DNA of 64,000 nucleotides from Methylobacterium aquaticum (GCF_016804325.1 NZ_CP043627.1:5623501-5687500), one strand, 5' to 3'; shown: positions 24,281 to 32,609, counted from the first letter of the stretch. Program-made: numbers and translations. Notes: a model not told the origin generated them from the letters alone.

Positions 24281-24641
24281 GGCGCGTCCTCGTGATCTCG
24301 ACCGCGACGCCGTCGAGCACCAGCGGCACCGGCGCGCTCGGCTTGTCGACCCGCACGGTGAGGGCCTGGAGCATCGGGAAGGCGTCGAGTGCCTCCGTGG
24401 CGATGGTCTCGGCCAGGGCCTCGATCAGCCGGAAGCGCCTCTCGGTGGCGATGCGGTGGGCGAGGGCCGCGAGGTCGGCGTAGCTCACCGTGCCGGCGAT
24501 GTCGTCGCTGCGGCCGGCCTCCCCGAGATCGAGCCGGGCTTCGAGCGAGAGGTAGAAGCGCTGGCCCAGCGCCTCCTCCTCCGGCAGCACGCCGTGGCGG
24601 GCGAAGACCGCGAGGCGGTGGATCAGGATGCGGTCCAACAT
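24273..24641 (-). CDS. folB: Dihydroneopterin aldolase
   Basis: 122 residues. It converts dihydroneopterin to 6-hydroxymethyl-dihydropterin and glycolaldehyde. Family features are visible: HRLAVFARHGVLPEEEALGQRF with the conserved GV-Glu region, SYADLAALAHRIA, LIEALAETIA with the catalytic-site region, and RVDKPSAP near the C-terminus. It lies between folP and folK in the operon, abutting folP and overlapping folK. Confidence 0.93.
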   Translation of the reverse strand: MLDRILIHRLAVFARHGVLPEEEALGQRFYLSLEARLDLGEAGRSDDIAGTVSYADLAALAHRIATERRFRLIEALAETIATEALDAFPMLQALTVRVDKPSAPVPLVLDGVAVEITRTRRD

Positions 24642-25478
24642 TCAGGCTCCGGCGCGGGAGGCGGGACGCATGATCGCGTCGACCACCTGGCAGGCCTCGA
24701 CATGCGGGCGCACGTCGTGGACCCGCACGATGTCGGCCCCGAGCGACGCGGCGGCGACATGGGCGGCGATCGAGCCGAACAGCCGATCTGCCGGCGCGGT
24801 GGCGGCGTTGTGGATGCGCCCGAGCACCGATTTGCGCGACACCCCGACGAGGAGCGGGAAGCCGAGCGCCCGCAGCTCGGGCAGGCGCCGCAGGGCCTCC
24901 AGATGCTGCTCCCAGCTCTTGCCGAAGCCGATGCCGGGATCGAGCACGATGTCGCGGTCCGGGATGCCGGCCCGGCGGGCGATGTCGAGCGAGCGCTCGA
25001 AGAAGGCCCGCATCTCGTCGACGATGTCGAGGCCCGGATCGACGGTCTCGCGGTTGTGCATCACCACCACCGGCGCGCCGTGATGGGCCGCGACCCGGGC
25101 GATCTCCGGCTCGCGCTGCAGGCCCCAGACGTCGTTGACGATGCGGGCGCCGGCCTTCAACGCCACGTCGGCGGTGGAGGCCTTGTAGGTGTCGATCGAG
25201 ATCGGGACGGGGAGGGCGGGGCCGAGCGCCCGGATCGCCGGCAGCACCCGGGCCTGCTCTTCCTCGGCCGGTACCGGCTGGTGGCCCGGCCTCGTCGATT
25301 CGCCGCCGATGTCGAGGAGGGCGGCGCCTTCCTCGACCAGGCGCGTGGCTTGGTCGCGCGCCGCGTCGAGATCCTGGAAGCGGCCGCCATCGGAGAACGA
25401 ATCCGGGGTGACGTTCAGGATGCCCATCACCAGGGTGCGGCGGCCGAGATCCGGCAGCAGGGCGGCGAGTGAAGACAC
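24642..25478 (-). CDS. folP: Dihydropteroate synthase
   Basis: About 278 residues from GTG 25478; the frame is open to ATG 25556 (304 residues), but the added part has a non-coding look and 278 fits the family. It condenses hydroxymethyl-dihydropterin pyrophosphate with p-aminobenzoate and is the target of sulfonamides. Motifs are MGILNVTPDSFSDGG, LLDIGGESTRPG, IVNDVWG, VLDPGIGFGKSWEQHL, LVGVSRKS and VRVHDVRPHVEA. It is the first gene of the folP-folB-folK operon, divergent from the SoxYZ-like gene. Confidence 0.95.
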   Translation of the reverse strand: MSSLAALLPDLGRRTLVMGILNVTPDSFSDGGRFQDLDAARDQATRLVEEGAALLDIGGESTRPGHQPVPAEEEQARVLPAIRALGPALPVPISIDTYKASTADVALKAGARIVNDVWGLQREPEIARVAAHHGAPVVVMHNRETVDPGLDIVDEMRAFFERSLDIARRAGIPDRDIVLDPGIGFGKSWEQHLEALRRLPELRALGFPLLVGVSRKSVLGRIHNAATAPADRLFGSIAAHVAAASLGADIVRVHDVRPHVEACQVVDAIMRPASRAGA

Positions 25479-25672
25479 GGTGCGACAATCCTCGACGGCG
25501 ACCGATCCGGGATAGGCCGGCGGGCGCCGGCGCGCAACGGCACCTCCGGCGATCACCTTCCGGCGAGAGGCCGCCCGAAACCGCGCCGCGTCAGGGACTT
25601 ATCCTGGCATCGGGTCCGGGCCTCCTCTACATTGGTCGCAAGCGGCGAGAGGCCCGCATCCGGGAGAGCGTC

Positions 25673-26452
25673 ATGAGAGTGTTGCCGGCTTTCTGCGTGT
25701 TGGCGGCTCTGGCCGGCCCGGCCGCGGCGCAGGACGAGCGGCCCGAGACCACCTGGACCGAGCTGCGCCCCAGCGTCGTGGGCGAGCGCCTGATCCGGGA
25801 CGGGGCCGGGCTGGTGAGTCTCGAGGCGCCCAAGCGCGCCGAGGACGCCGCCATCGTCCCGGTAACGCTTCACATCACCCTGCCCGAAGGCGATGCCCGC
25901 CGGGTGAAGAGCCTGACCCTGGTGGTGGACGAGAATCCCTCGCCGGTGGTCGGCACGATCCGGTTCGCGGAGGGGCAGCGCCGCTTCGATCTCTCCACCC
26001 GCATCCGGGTGAATTCCTATTCCTACGTCCGCGCCATCGCCGAGACCGAGGATGGCGGCCTCTACATGACCAAGGCCTACGTGAAGGCGGCGGGCGGCTG
26101 CTCGGCGCCGGCGGTCAAGGATCCGGCCGAGGCCAAGGCCCATCTCGGCGAGATGCGCTTCCGCGCCTTCGCGGATCGTGGCGAGGCGCAGGTCCAGGTC
26201 CGCCACCCGAACTATTCCGGGTTGCAGATGGATCAGGTGACCCGGCTCTACACGCCGGCCTGGTTCGTCGAATCCCTGAGCGTGCGCCAGGGCGAGACGC
26301 CGCTCTTCTCGATGACCGGCGGCATCTCGATCAGCGAGGACCCGACCTTCCGCTTTTCCTACCACGGCAACACCGAGCCGGTGACGGTGGCGGCCAAGGA
26401 CACCGAGGGGCGCGTCTTTACCCGGACCTTCCCCGCGGGCAACGGGACCTGA
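25673..26452 (+). CDS. Quinoprotein-associated SoxYZ-like carrier
   Basis: 259 residues with a signal peptide (LPAFCVLAALAGPAAA). The N-terminal half resembles SoxY and ends in a cysteine-containing KAAGGCSAPAVKD segment. The C-terminal half resembles SoxZ (FRAFADRGEAQVQVRHPN, then GISISEDPTFRFSY), so SoxY and SoxZ are fused. This matches the family I recall as quinoprotein dehydrogenase-associated SoxYZ-like carrier, partner of the SoxH-like hydrolase encoded before xoxF. It probably carries a thiol-bound intermediate in the periplasm; the chemistry is not established. Divergent from folP. Confidence 0.85.
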   Translation: MRVLPAFCVLAALAGPAAAQDERPETTWTELRPSVVGERLIRDGAGLVSLEAPKRAEDAAIVPVTLHITLPEGDARRVKSLTLVVDENPSPVVGTIRFAEGQRRFDLSTRIRVNSYSYVRAIAETEDGGLYMTKAYVKAAGGCSAPAVKDPAEAKAHLGEMRFRAFADRGEAQVQVRHPNYSGLQMDQVTRLYTPAWFVESLSVRQGETPLFSMTGGISISEDPTFRFSYHGNTEPVTVAAKDTEGRVFTRTFPAGNGT

Positions 26453-26485
26453 CGGCGCAAGCTTCATCAAAGGCGGCTCTCGGCG

Positions 26486-26875
26486 ATGCGGCTCGGCTAT
26501 GTCATCCTGTACGTTCCCGACGTGGCGGCGAGCGTCGCGTTCTACGAGCGCGCCTTCGGGCTGGTGCCTCGCTTCGTCCACGAGAGCGGGCAATATGCCG
26601 AGCTGGAGACCGGCGGGACGGCCCTGGCCTTCGCCGAGGAGGTTTTCGTGGCCCAGACCTGCCCGGGTTTCCGCCTCAACCGCCGCGCCGACGCGCCCTC
26701 TGGCTTCGAGGTCGGCCTGATCGCCGAGGACGTCGCGGCGGCCTTCGCCCGGGCCGTCGGGGCGGGGGCGCTGCCGGTGGCCGAGCCGGTGACGAAGCCG
26801 TGGGGGCAGGTCGTCGCCTATGTGCGGGACGGCGATGGCGTGCTGGTGGAATTGTGCAGCGCCATGGGCGGGTGA
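26486..26875 (+). CDS. VOC family (glyoxalase-like) protein
   Basis: 129 residues with two beta-alpha-beta-beta-beta modules: MRLGYVILYVPDVAASVAFYERAFGL is the first (starting at residue 1) and SGFEVGLIAEDVAAAFARAV begins the second, ending in YVRDGDGVLVELCSAMGG. Likely metal ligands include the Glu in VELC. The substrate is unknown; these proteins range from glyoxalases to resistance proteins. It lies 33 bases after the SoxYZ-like gene and may share its transcript. Confidence 0.8.
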   Translation: MRLGYVILYVPDVAASVAFYERAFGLVPRFVHESGQYAELETGGTALAFAEEVFVAQTCPGFRLNRRADAPSGFEVGLIAEDVAAAFARAVGAGALPVAEPVTKPWGQVVAYVRDGDGVLVELCSAMGG

Positions 26876-26899
26876 CCTGTCTGCGGGAGGCGTCCGCCA

Positions 26900-27139
26900 T
26901 CACGTGGGCCGCCGCCGTGGCCGCAGATGCGTGCCGGCATAGAGCGCCCCGACCGGGCAGAACAGACCGAAACCCGGCAGGTCCAGGGCGGCGTCAGGAT
27001 CGGTGAGCCGCCGCTCGTCCCATCCATCCGGCGCGCGCTCCCAGACCGTGACCTCGATCCGGCGCTGCTCGATGATCAGGACCGCCCGGCAGGGTTCGTG
27101 CGCCCGGTAGAGTCGCGTCTTGGCCTCGATCCACGGGAC
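26900..27139 (-). pseudogene. Possible Uma2-like (DUF820) C-terminal remnant
   Basis: The minus-strand frame reads WIEAKTRLYRAHEPCRAVL, then ERAPDGWDERRLTDPDAALD and LPGFGLFCPVGALYAG before a TGA. That resembles the C-terminal third of Uma2-family nuclease-like proteins. It begins right after the stop of the cyclase gene with no in-frame start codon, so it looks like a leftover fragment rather than a gene. The resemblance is by eye only. Confidence 0.3.
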
Positions 27140-27140
27140 C

Positions 27141-28067
27141 TCACGGCGCCGTCGGCCGCATCACCCCGTCGGCATCGCGTCGCAGGGGCGCGGGCTGCTG
27201 CGGCAGCGGCGCACCCGGCACCGCGTCGACGCTGACGCCGTGCGGCCAGCCAGCCGGCGCGATGGCGACGTAGCGGGCATAGCCGCCGGTGCCGCCGAGC
27301 GGCTTGGCGAAGCCGATGGCGATGAGCGCCCCGGCCTCCGGCACCTGGTCGAGGTTCGCCACCCCCTCGGCTTGCGCGAAGTTGTTGTGCATCAGCCAGG
27401 CCTCGCCTTCGAGGGTCGGCGTCGTGTCGGTGTCCAGCGGCTCGTGGCCGTGGAACAGGATCTTGCGCTTGAGATGCAGGAACTGGAGTGCCGCGAGGCT
27501 CACGCCGGGGAACGGCTTCTGCCGGAACCGCTCTCCGTCCGCCCAGCGCTTCGACCAGTCCGAGCGCACCATCACCACGGCGCCGGCCGGGATGCGCCCG
27601 TGCTTCTCTTCGAAGGCCGCGATGTCGGCGACCTGGAGGTGATAGCCCTCGTCGCGGGCGACCTTGGCCGAGATGTCGATCACCGCCAGCGGCCGCAGGG
27701 TGTAGGTCGCCGGCAGGTCGCTGATCGTCGCGCCGCGCGGGTTCCAGTGAGCCGGCGGGTCGAGCTGGGTGCCGTACTGGTCGGTCGGCAGGTCGTAGGC
27801 GGTGGCGACGAAACCGTGGGTCTCGTAGGTGAAGACGTCGCCTTCCTTGGCGAACCCGTCGAGCGTGCGGCCGGCCCGGGCCGGCTTGAACGTGGCGCCG
27901 GCAAAGCCCGGCCAGACCGGCTGCACCGGCGCGAAGGCATGGGTCAGGTCGATGTATTTCGCGGACCGGAGCTTCTGGTCGTAGAGCGACCACAGGGAGA
28001 GGTCGTCGGCAACCGCCGCTTGCGCGAGGCACCCCGCCACCAGTGCCCATCCGATGAGCCGCTTCAT
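27141..28067 (-). CDS. Exported cyclase-family protein (kynurenine formamidase-like fold)
   Basis: 308 residues with a signal peptide (LIGWALVAGCLAQAAVA). It has the cyclase fold: YIDLTHAFAPVQPVWPGF near residue 38, QYGTQLDPPAHW at the metal-site position, AVVMVRSDWSKRW, and GEAWLMHNNFAQAEGVANLD. The classical HxGTHxDxPxH motif is altered to QxGTQxDxPxH, leaving fewer metal ligands. The protein would be periplasmic. It lies near the PQQ and xox genes, but a functional link is only suggested by position. Confidence 0.8.
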   Translation of the reverse strand: MKRLIGWALVAGCLAQAAVADDLSLWSLYDQKLRSAKYIDLTHAFAPVQPVWPGFAGATFKPARAGRTLDGFAKEGDVFTYETHGFVATAYDLPTDQYGTQLDPPAHWNPRGATISDLPATYTLRPLAVIDISAKVARDEGYHLQVADIAAFEEKHGRIPAGAVVMVRSDWSKRWADGERFRQKPFPGVSLAALQFLHLKRKILFHGHEPLDTDTTPTLEGEAWLMHNNFAQAEGVANLDQVPEAGALIAIGFAKPLGGTGGYARYVAIAPAGWPHGVSVDAVPGAPLPQQPAPLRRDADGVMRPTAP

Positions 28068-28396
28068 CGCGCATCCCCGCCGATCGAGAGGCGCCCAGAG
28101 TGCCGGCTCACGGCCGGGGCCGCAACCGCCTCGGCGACGACGCGCGTGCGGCTCCGTCAACGTTACGGAATCCGCAAAGCCGGCGGTCCCATTCGAAGGC
28201 CCGGATTGTCCCGGCACCGACGATGGCGTTCACAACGCTACCATGAAGCCGTGTTTGCCGGCATTTTATCGATCGCGGAAGCCGGCTCGTCACGGTCCGG
28301 CGGCTTCATCGAGACCGTGACCGCCGCCGTCGATCGCCCGGTTCACAACCTCGTCGCGAATTGCGCAGGGGCAGCCCCGCGCCGGGACCCATCGCC
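28068..28396. promoter_or_regulatory. Divergent intergenic region
   Basis: 329 bases separating the leftward cyclase gene from the rightward diguanylate cyclase gene; it should carry both promoters. I see no clear repeat, terminator or recognised operator in it. Several in-frame runs on both strands lack coding character. Confidence 0.4.
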
Positions 28397-29605
28397 ATGA
28401 CGCTCGACCTGCCGACGCTGTTCATCACCTCGGCCGTCATCGACCTGGTGACGAGCCTGTACTTCCTGCTCGCCTGGTTGTCGCAGCGCGGTCGCCGGAT
28501 CTATCTCTGGCTCGCAGCCTCGTCGGGATGCGCCACGTTCGGCTGCCTGATGTTCATGTCCCGGAACGCCGCGCCGGATTGGATCGCGGTCTGGCTGGCG
28601 TCCATCTGCTTCATCCAGACCTTCGCGTTCTTCCTCGCGGCCGTGCGCATCGTCGTCCGCAAGCCGGTGCGGCCCTGGACCCTGTGGGTCGGCGCGATCG
28701 TCTGGACCGGAGCCTGCCTCGTCCCGCCCCTCTACGCCGCCGAGCAGGTCCGCAACGCCGTGTCGTCGGTCATCATCACCGGCTACTGCGTCGCCATGTG
28801 CCTCGACTTCTTCCGGGCGAGCGGGCTCGGATTGCGCTTCGGCCGCCTGATGGCCGGCGCGGTGCTGCTCCTCGACGCCGCGTTGTCGGTCTGGACGATC
28901 GTCTTCTCGCTCCGCAACCCGGGGATCGTGGTGCCGCTGTTCGAGCCGAATCGCTGGAGCGCGATCATGCTCCTGGTGAACCTGATCACCTACCTGATCA
29001 TGCTCCTGGCGGTGACGACGCTCGAACTCGACACCGAGGCATCGATGCAGCGGCAGGCGGCCCGGACCGACTCGCTGACCGGCCTCCTCAACCGTCGTGC
29101 CTTCCTGGAGGCGGCGTCGGACCGGATCGTCCGCGACCGGCAGCCGGCCGCCCTGCTGATGCTCGACATCGACCACTTCAAGGCGATCAACGACGGCCAC
29201 GGCCATGCCGCCGGGGATGCGGCCCTGCGTGCCTTCGCCGACGAGGTCGCGCGCCAGATGCGCGACTTGAACGACAGGCGGGGCTCGGGTGGCGCGCCGC
29301 CGCGGCGGAAAGATGCCGCAGCGGTCGGGCGGCTCGGCGGCGAGGAATTCGCCTGCCTGCTGCCGCACGGCTCGCGCGAGCGGGCGGCGGCCTCAGCCGA
29401 AGCACTCCGGAGCGCGGTGGCGCGGATGAGGGTGGAGGTCGAGGGGGCGACCCTCTCGTTCACGGTCAGCGCCGGTCTCGCCGTCGCGGAGGCCGGCGCC
29501 GACGTCGATGCGCTGCTGCGGCAGGCCGACCGGGCCCTGTACGAGGCCAAGCATGGCGGGCGGGACCGGGTCGTCGTGGTCGAGGCGACGGCCCGGGCGG
29601 CGTAA
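28397..29605 (+). CDS. Membrane diguanylate cyclase (GGDEF)
   Basis: 402 residues. About seven hydrophobic segments fill residues 5-215 (for example FITSAVIDLVTSLYFLLAWL and AIMLLVNLITYLIMLLAV), followed by a GGDEF domain: RTDSLTGLLNRRAFLE, LMLDIDHFKAINDGHGHAAG and the active GRLGGEEFACLLP. The enzyme makes cyclic di-GMP from two GTP. No RxxD inhibitory site is present five residues before GGEEF, so product inhibition may be absent. ATG 28397 is preferred over GTG 28361. The membrane module is a generic sensor type; the signal is unknown. Confidence 0.88.
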   Translation: MTLDLPTLFITSAVIDLVTSLYFLLAWLSQRGRRIYLWLAASSGCATFGCLMFMSRNAAPDWIAVWLASICFIQTFAFFLAAVRIVVRKPVRPWTLWVGAIVWTGACLVPPLYAAEQVRNAVSSVIITGYCVAMCLDFFRASGLGLRFGRLMAGAVLLLDAALSVWTIVFSLRNPGIVVPLFEPNRWSAIMLLVNLITYLIMLLAVTTLELDTEASMQRQAARTDSLTGLLNRRAFLEAASDRIVRDRQPAALLMLDIDHFKAINDGHGHAAGDAALRAFADEVARQMRDLNDRRGSGGAPPRRKDAAAVGRLGGEEFACLLPHGSRERAAASAEALRSAVARMRVEVEGATLSFTVSAGLAVAEAGADVDALLRQADRALYEAKHGGRDRVVVVEATARAA

Positions 29606-29731
29606 GGCCGACGGTTGGCGAAGAGAGCTTCGTGCCGTTCCCGAATCGTCGTCGAGCCTGTGGCTCGAAGTCGATGATTCGCGATGAATCGATGGTCCGA
29701 TGCGCCGGCATCCCGGGCCGTCGATGGAAGT
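29606..29731. repeat. Interspersed repeat family E copy 1
   Basis: About 125 bases directly after the diguanylate cyclase stop, sharing blocks with 62219-62345: CGACGG-type start, GTGCCGTTCCCGAA against GTTCCGTTCTCGAA, and a closing CCGATG..GTCGGCATC-like block ending CGGGCCGTCG. It includes the hairpin GAGCCTGTGGCTC. Both copies begin immediately after a stop codon. Confidence 0.6.
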
Positions 29732-29986
29732 CTCAGAGCCTGTTTGAGCAGCGTGATTTGACAAAAACTGAGAAAAATCAGGAGATATCCTACCCTTCCA
29801 CCTCATCCTGAGGTGTTAGTCGATCGCAGATCGACTGACCTCGAAGGAGGGCTCCAGAAGTCTCTGCGATCCCTGGAGCCCTCCTTCGAGGCTCACTTCG
29901 TTCGCACCTCAGGATGAGGTTGGCGGGAAGGATGATCCCGTCTACCTCAAATATTGGGTAGAAATCCTGCTCATACAGGCTCTCAG
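29732..29986. repeat. MITE-like repeat family A copy 1 with terminal inverted repeats
   Basis: A 255-base element bounded by 20-base inverted repeats CTCAGAGCCTGTTTGAGCAG (29732-29751) and its near complement at 29967-29986, 18 of 20 matching. Inside lies a large nested hairpin at 29800-29920 with outer arms ACCTCATCCTGAGGTG and inner arms CCTCGAAGGAGGGCTCCAG. No transposase is encoded. It ends at the stop codon of the last pqq-operon gene, so it may terminate that operon. Confidence 0.75.
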
Positions 29987-30351
29987 TTCGCGGTCGGCCG
30001 GTAGCAGCGGATCTCGGCCTCGGCCTGGGCCCGGCGCAGCTCCGCCACCTTGTCGTCGAACATCTTGGTCGAGCGGAACTCGTTCGCGCGCTGGCCGATG
30101 CCCTGGCGCATGCCCAGGATGGTCGAGGCCTGGACGTACTTGTCGTAGGGCAGGATCGCCGCGATGGCGTCGATCGAGCAGGCGCATTTCGTCAGCCCCT
30201 CGCGGGTCTGGCCGTTGGCCGCCATGCAGCCGAAGATGTAATCGGCCCGCGCCTCGGTCGGGTAGTCGTTGTCGTCGGCCCGCGCGGAGCCGAGGCCTGC
30301 CGCGACCGCGAGGCCGCCCGCGAGAAGCGCCTTAACCAGCATTCGGTTCAT
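29983..30351 (-). CDS. Small exported protein at end of pqq operon
   Basis: 122 residues with a signal peptide ([21 protein letters not shown]). The mature part has four cysteines (FGCMAANG, TKCACSIDAI, RCYRPTAN), probably two disulfides. It overlaps the preceding exported-protein gene by about 20 bases, so it is translated from the same transcript. It has no recognised fold. The context suggests a periplasmic role in PQQ or quinoprotein function. Its stop codon lies at the edge of a MITE-like repeat. Confidence 0.75.
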   Translation of the reverse strand: MNRMLVKALLAGGLAVAAGLGSARADDNDYPTEARADYIFGCMAANGQTREGLTKCACSIDAIAAILPYDKYVQASTILGMRQGIGQRANEFRSTKMFDDKVAELRRAQAEAEIRCYRPTAN

Positions 30352-31063
30352 AGGTCAGCGTTTCCTGAAGCAGAATTCCGCCCTCGGGGTTGGTCGCCCG
30401 GGCGTCGATCGAGACGATCTGGCCCGGCACCTTCGGGGAGACCACGAAGGTGTAGGTCAGGCCCTCGAAGCCGCGCAGGCGGTCGCGCACCGGATCGTCG
30501 ACGAAGGGCCGCGCCACGACGCGCCAGCCCGGTTCCTTCCGGCCGTCGACCTCGACCTCGGTCGGGGTCACGGTCGCGTTCTCGCGCAAGGCGCGCCGGA
30601 TGCCGTTCTTGATGTAGCGCGGATTGCCCTTGAGCACCTTGGCGAGGTCCTCGAGGTGATGCTCCAGGAAGCGCACCAGCACGGGGTTGCCGGGGACGTC
30701 CTCGTAGGTCGCGGTCGGCATCCGGCGCTCGCCGGAGAACATCTCGACCTTGAGGTTCCGGTTATCCGCGCTCGCGCCCGGTGTCACCTCCTCGCGGATG
30801 CGGTCCTCGACCGGTGGCCCGAAGGGGGCGCCGTCGATGCCGCTGAAGCGGGTGTAGCGGTAGCCGAGCGGCTGGCCCGGCGTCGTATTGGCGACCTGGT
30901 TGGTCTCGAACAACAGGACGGTGGCGTTGGGCGGCGTTTCCCGGGAGGCCGTGGCCGGACTCGGCGTCGCTTGAGCCGGTGCGGCTTGCGGCGGCGTGCC
31001 TTGCGCGAGAGCCGGACCGCCGAGCAGGGCGGAGACGAGACCAACCAGGACGAGACGGCTCAC
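30332..31063 (-). CDS. Exported protein downstream of pqqE
   Basis: 243 residues from a GTG overlapping the pqqE stop (GTGA), showing translational coupling. A signal peptide ([17 protein letters not shown]) is followed by a Gln/Pro/Ala-rich linker and a beta-rich domain ([51 protein letters not shown]). I do not recognise the family. Position as the gene after pqqE, together with the next exported gene, suggests a periplasmic helper of the PQQ system. Confidence 0.75.
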   Translation of the reverse strand: MSRLVLVGLVSALLGGPALAQGTPPQAAPAQATPSPATASRETPPNATVLLFETNQVANTTPGQPLGYRYTRFSGIDGAPFGPPVEDRIREEVTPGASADNRNLKVEMFSGERRMPTATYEDVPGNPVLVRFLEHHLEDLAKVLKGNPRYIKNGIRRALRENATVTPTEVEVDGRKEPGWRVVARPFVDDPVRDRLRGFEGLTYTFVVSPKVPGQIVSIDARATNPEGGILLQETLTYEPNAG

Positions 31064-32199
31064 ACGGGCGCTCCCTCGGGAACGGCAGCGCGGGGTGCGC
31101 CGCCGATGGTGCGATACTGGTAATCGGGCGCGGTCTCCAGCGCCGATTCGGCGACCGCCAGGGCCTGGACCTTGCCGTGCAGGGGCGAGAGCGAGCAGGC
31201 CGGATCGGTGGCGGCGGCGTCGCCCGCCAGGGCCAGGGCCTGGCAGCGGCAGCCGCCCCAATCCTTCTCGCGCCGGTCGCAGGAGCGGCAGGGCTCCTTC
31301 ATCCAGTCGGTGCCGCGATAGGCCCGGAAGGCCGGCGACTCCGCCCAGATCTCAGCCAGCGAATGGTCCTGGACGTGCCAGAACTCGAGGCCGGGAATCG
31401 TCTCGGCGGCGTGGCAGGGCAGAACCTTGCCGGTCGGCGTGACGTTCATCAGCCGTCTTCCCCAGCCGCCGGCGCAGGCCTTCGGATACTTGGCATAGTA
31501 ATCCGGCACGACGAGGTCGATGACGAGCTGGCCCTTCAGCCGCTCGCGCGCCTCCTCGACGGTGCGGATCGAGCGGTCGACATCGGCCTTCGCCGGCATC
31601 AGGGCGGCGCGGTTGACGTAGGCCCAGCCGTAATATTGCGTGTGGGCCACCTCCAGGCGCTTGGCGCCGAGGCGGACCGCCAGATCGATCAGCGCCGGCA
31701 CCTCGGCGATGTTGCCGCGGTGGATCACCGCGTTCAGCGTCAGCGGCAGGCCGAGCGCCGTCACCCGCTCGGCGAAGGCGAACTTTTGCGGCTGCGCGTT
31801 CTTGAGGCCGCCGATCCGCTCGGCATTCGCCGCCTCGACCGCCTGGACCGAGAGCTGCACGTGATCGAGGCCGACGTCGTAGAGCGCGTCGAGCTTGTCC
31901 AGCGCGCCGGCCACCCCGGAAGTGATCAGGTTCGAGTAGAGGCCGAGCTCGGCGCAGGTGCGGGTGATGTCGACGATGTCCTGCCGCGCCGTGGGCTCGC
32001 CGCCGGAGAGGTGGACGTGGAGCACGCCCAGCGCCGCCGCCTCGCGGAGCACCCGCTGCCAGGTCGCCGTGTCGAGCTCGGCCGAGCGCCGGTCGAGTTC
32101 GAGCGGGTTCGAGCAATAGGGGCAGCGCAGCGGGCAGCGATGCGTCAGCTCCGCGAGGAGCCCGATCGGGGCCGGCAGAGTGGGCGTGACGGCGTTCAT
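31060..32199 (-). CDS. pqqE: PqqE, radical SAM PQQ synthesis enzyme
   Basis: 379 residues. PqqE links the Glu and Tyr side chains of PqqA by a carbon-carbon bond, with PqqD presenting the peptide. The radical SAM cluster site CPLRCPYC (Cys 22, 26, 29) is present, with [12 protein letters not shown] for SAM. The C-terminal SPASM-type cysteines are also visible ([33 protein letters not shown]) and would bind the auxiliary clusters. It is separated from pqqD by about 120 bases that hold a dispersed repeat, an unusual gap in this operon. Confidence 0.96.
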   Translation of the reverse strand: MNAVTPTLPAPIGLLAELTHRCPLRCPYCSNPLELDRRSAELDTATWQRVLREAAALGVLHVHLSGGEPTARQDIVDITRTCAELGLYSNLITSGVAGALDKLDALYDVGLDHVQLSVQAVEAANAERIGGLKNAQPQKFAFAERVTALGLPLTLNAVIHRGNIAEVPALIDLAVRLGAKRLEVAHTQYYGWAYVNRAALMPAKADVDRSIRTVEEARERLKGQLVIDLVVPDYYAKYPKACAGGWGRRLMNVTPTGKVLPCHAAETIPGLEFWHVQDHSLAEIWAESPAFRAYRGTDWMKEPCRSCDRREKDWGGCRCQALALAGDAAATDPACSLSPLHGKVQALAVAESALETAPDYQYRTIGGAPRAAVPEGAPV

Positions 32200-32220
32200 G
32201 ACTGTCCCTCCCGGGGCCTC

Positions 32221-32325
32221 CAGAGCATTTCACGATCGCGCTGCCATCGCGAAGCTCTCCAGGTCTTTGTTTTTGCCGCATTGTCTTCGACGAACCGGCA
32301 TCCGCTTCGTCGGACAATGCCCTAG
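32221..32325. repeat. Interspersed repeat family D copy 1, inside the pqq operon
   Basis: 105 bases from CAGAGCATTTCACGATCGCG to GGACAATGCCCTAG. They share the core GCTGCCATCGCGA, the T-rich CTTTGTTTTTGCCGCATT block and CGAACCGGCATCCGCTTCGTCGG with the copy at 57957. The ends are short imperfect inverted repeats (AGAGCATT and AATGCCCT). The right end reaches the final codons of pqqD, whose stop is 32322-32324. Confidence 0.7.
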
Positions 32326-32609
32326 GCCGCCGGCACGGTCTCGAGCACGCGCTTGAGCAGCAGGCCGTCCAGCATCGTGATCACGTCGGGCTCGATGATC
32401 GCGGCGTCGACCGCGTATTGCTGGCTCAGGGCCTCGGCGATGGCCCGGATGCTGCGCGACCCGTCGACGAGGCCCAGAACCGCGACGGCGTTCTGGTCGA
32501 GGTCGAAGGTGCGCTCGGGCGCCAGCAGCACGTGGGCGTCGCGTACCGTGTCGTGGCGCAGCCGCACCCCGCGGGGCAGCCGCGGCACGCTGTCGGGGGT
32601 GAGGCTCAT
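32322..32609 (-). CDS. pqqD: PqqD, peptide chaperone
   Basis: 95 residues. PqqD binds PqqA and delivers it to PqqE. The family pattern is clear: VPRLPRGVRLRHDTVRDAHV, LLAPERTFDLDQNAVAVLGLVDG and a winged-helix-like C-terminus ending TMLDGLLLKRVLE. The ATG overlaps the pqqC stop by four bases, so the two are translationally coupled but not fused. Its last codons coincide with the end of a dispersed repeat. Confidence 0.95.
   Translation of the reverse strand: MSLTPDSVPRLPRGVRLRHDTVRDAHVLLAPERTFDLDQNAVAVLGLVDGSRSIRAIAEALSQQYAVDAAIIEPDVITMLDGLLLKRVLETVPAA

Noticed and set aside
28397..29605. RxxD inhibitory site in the diguanylate cyclase
   Set aside because: The residues five positions before GGEEF do not form RxxD; the nearby RRKD is two residues too far upstream.
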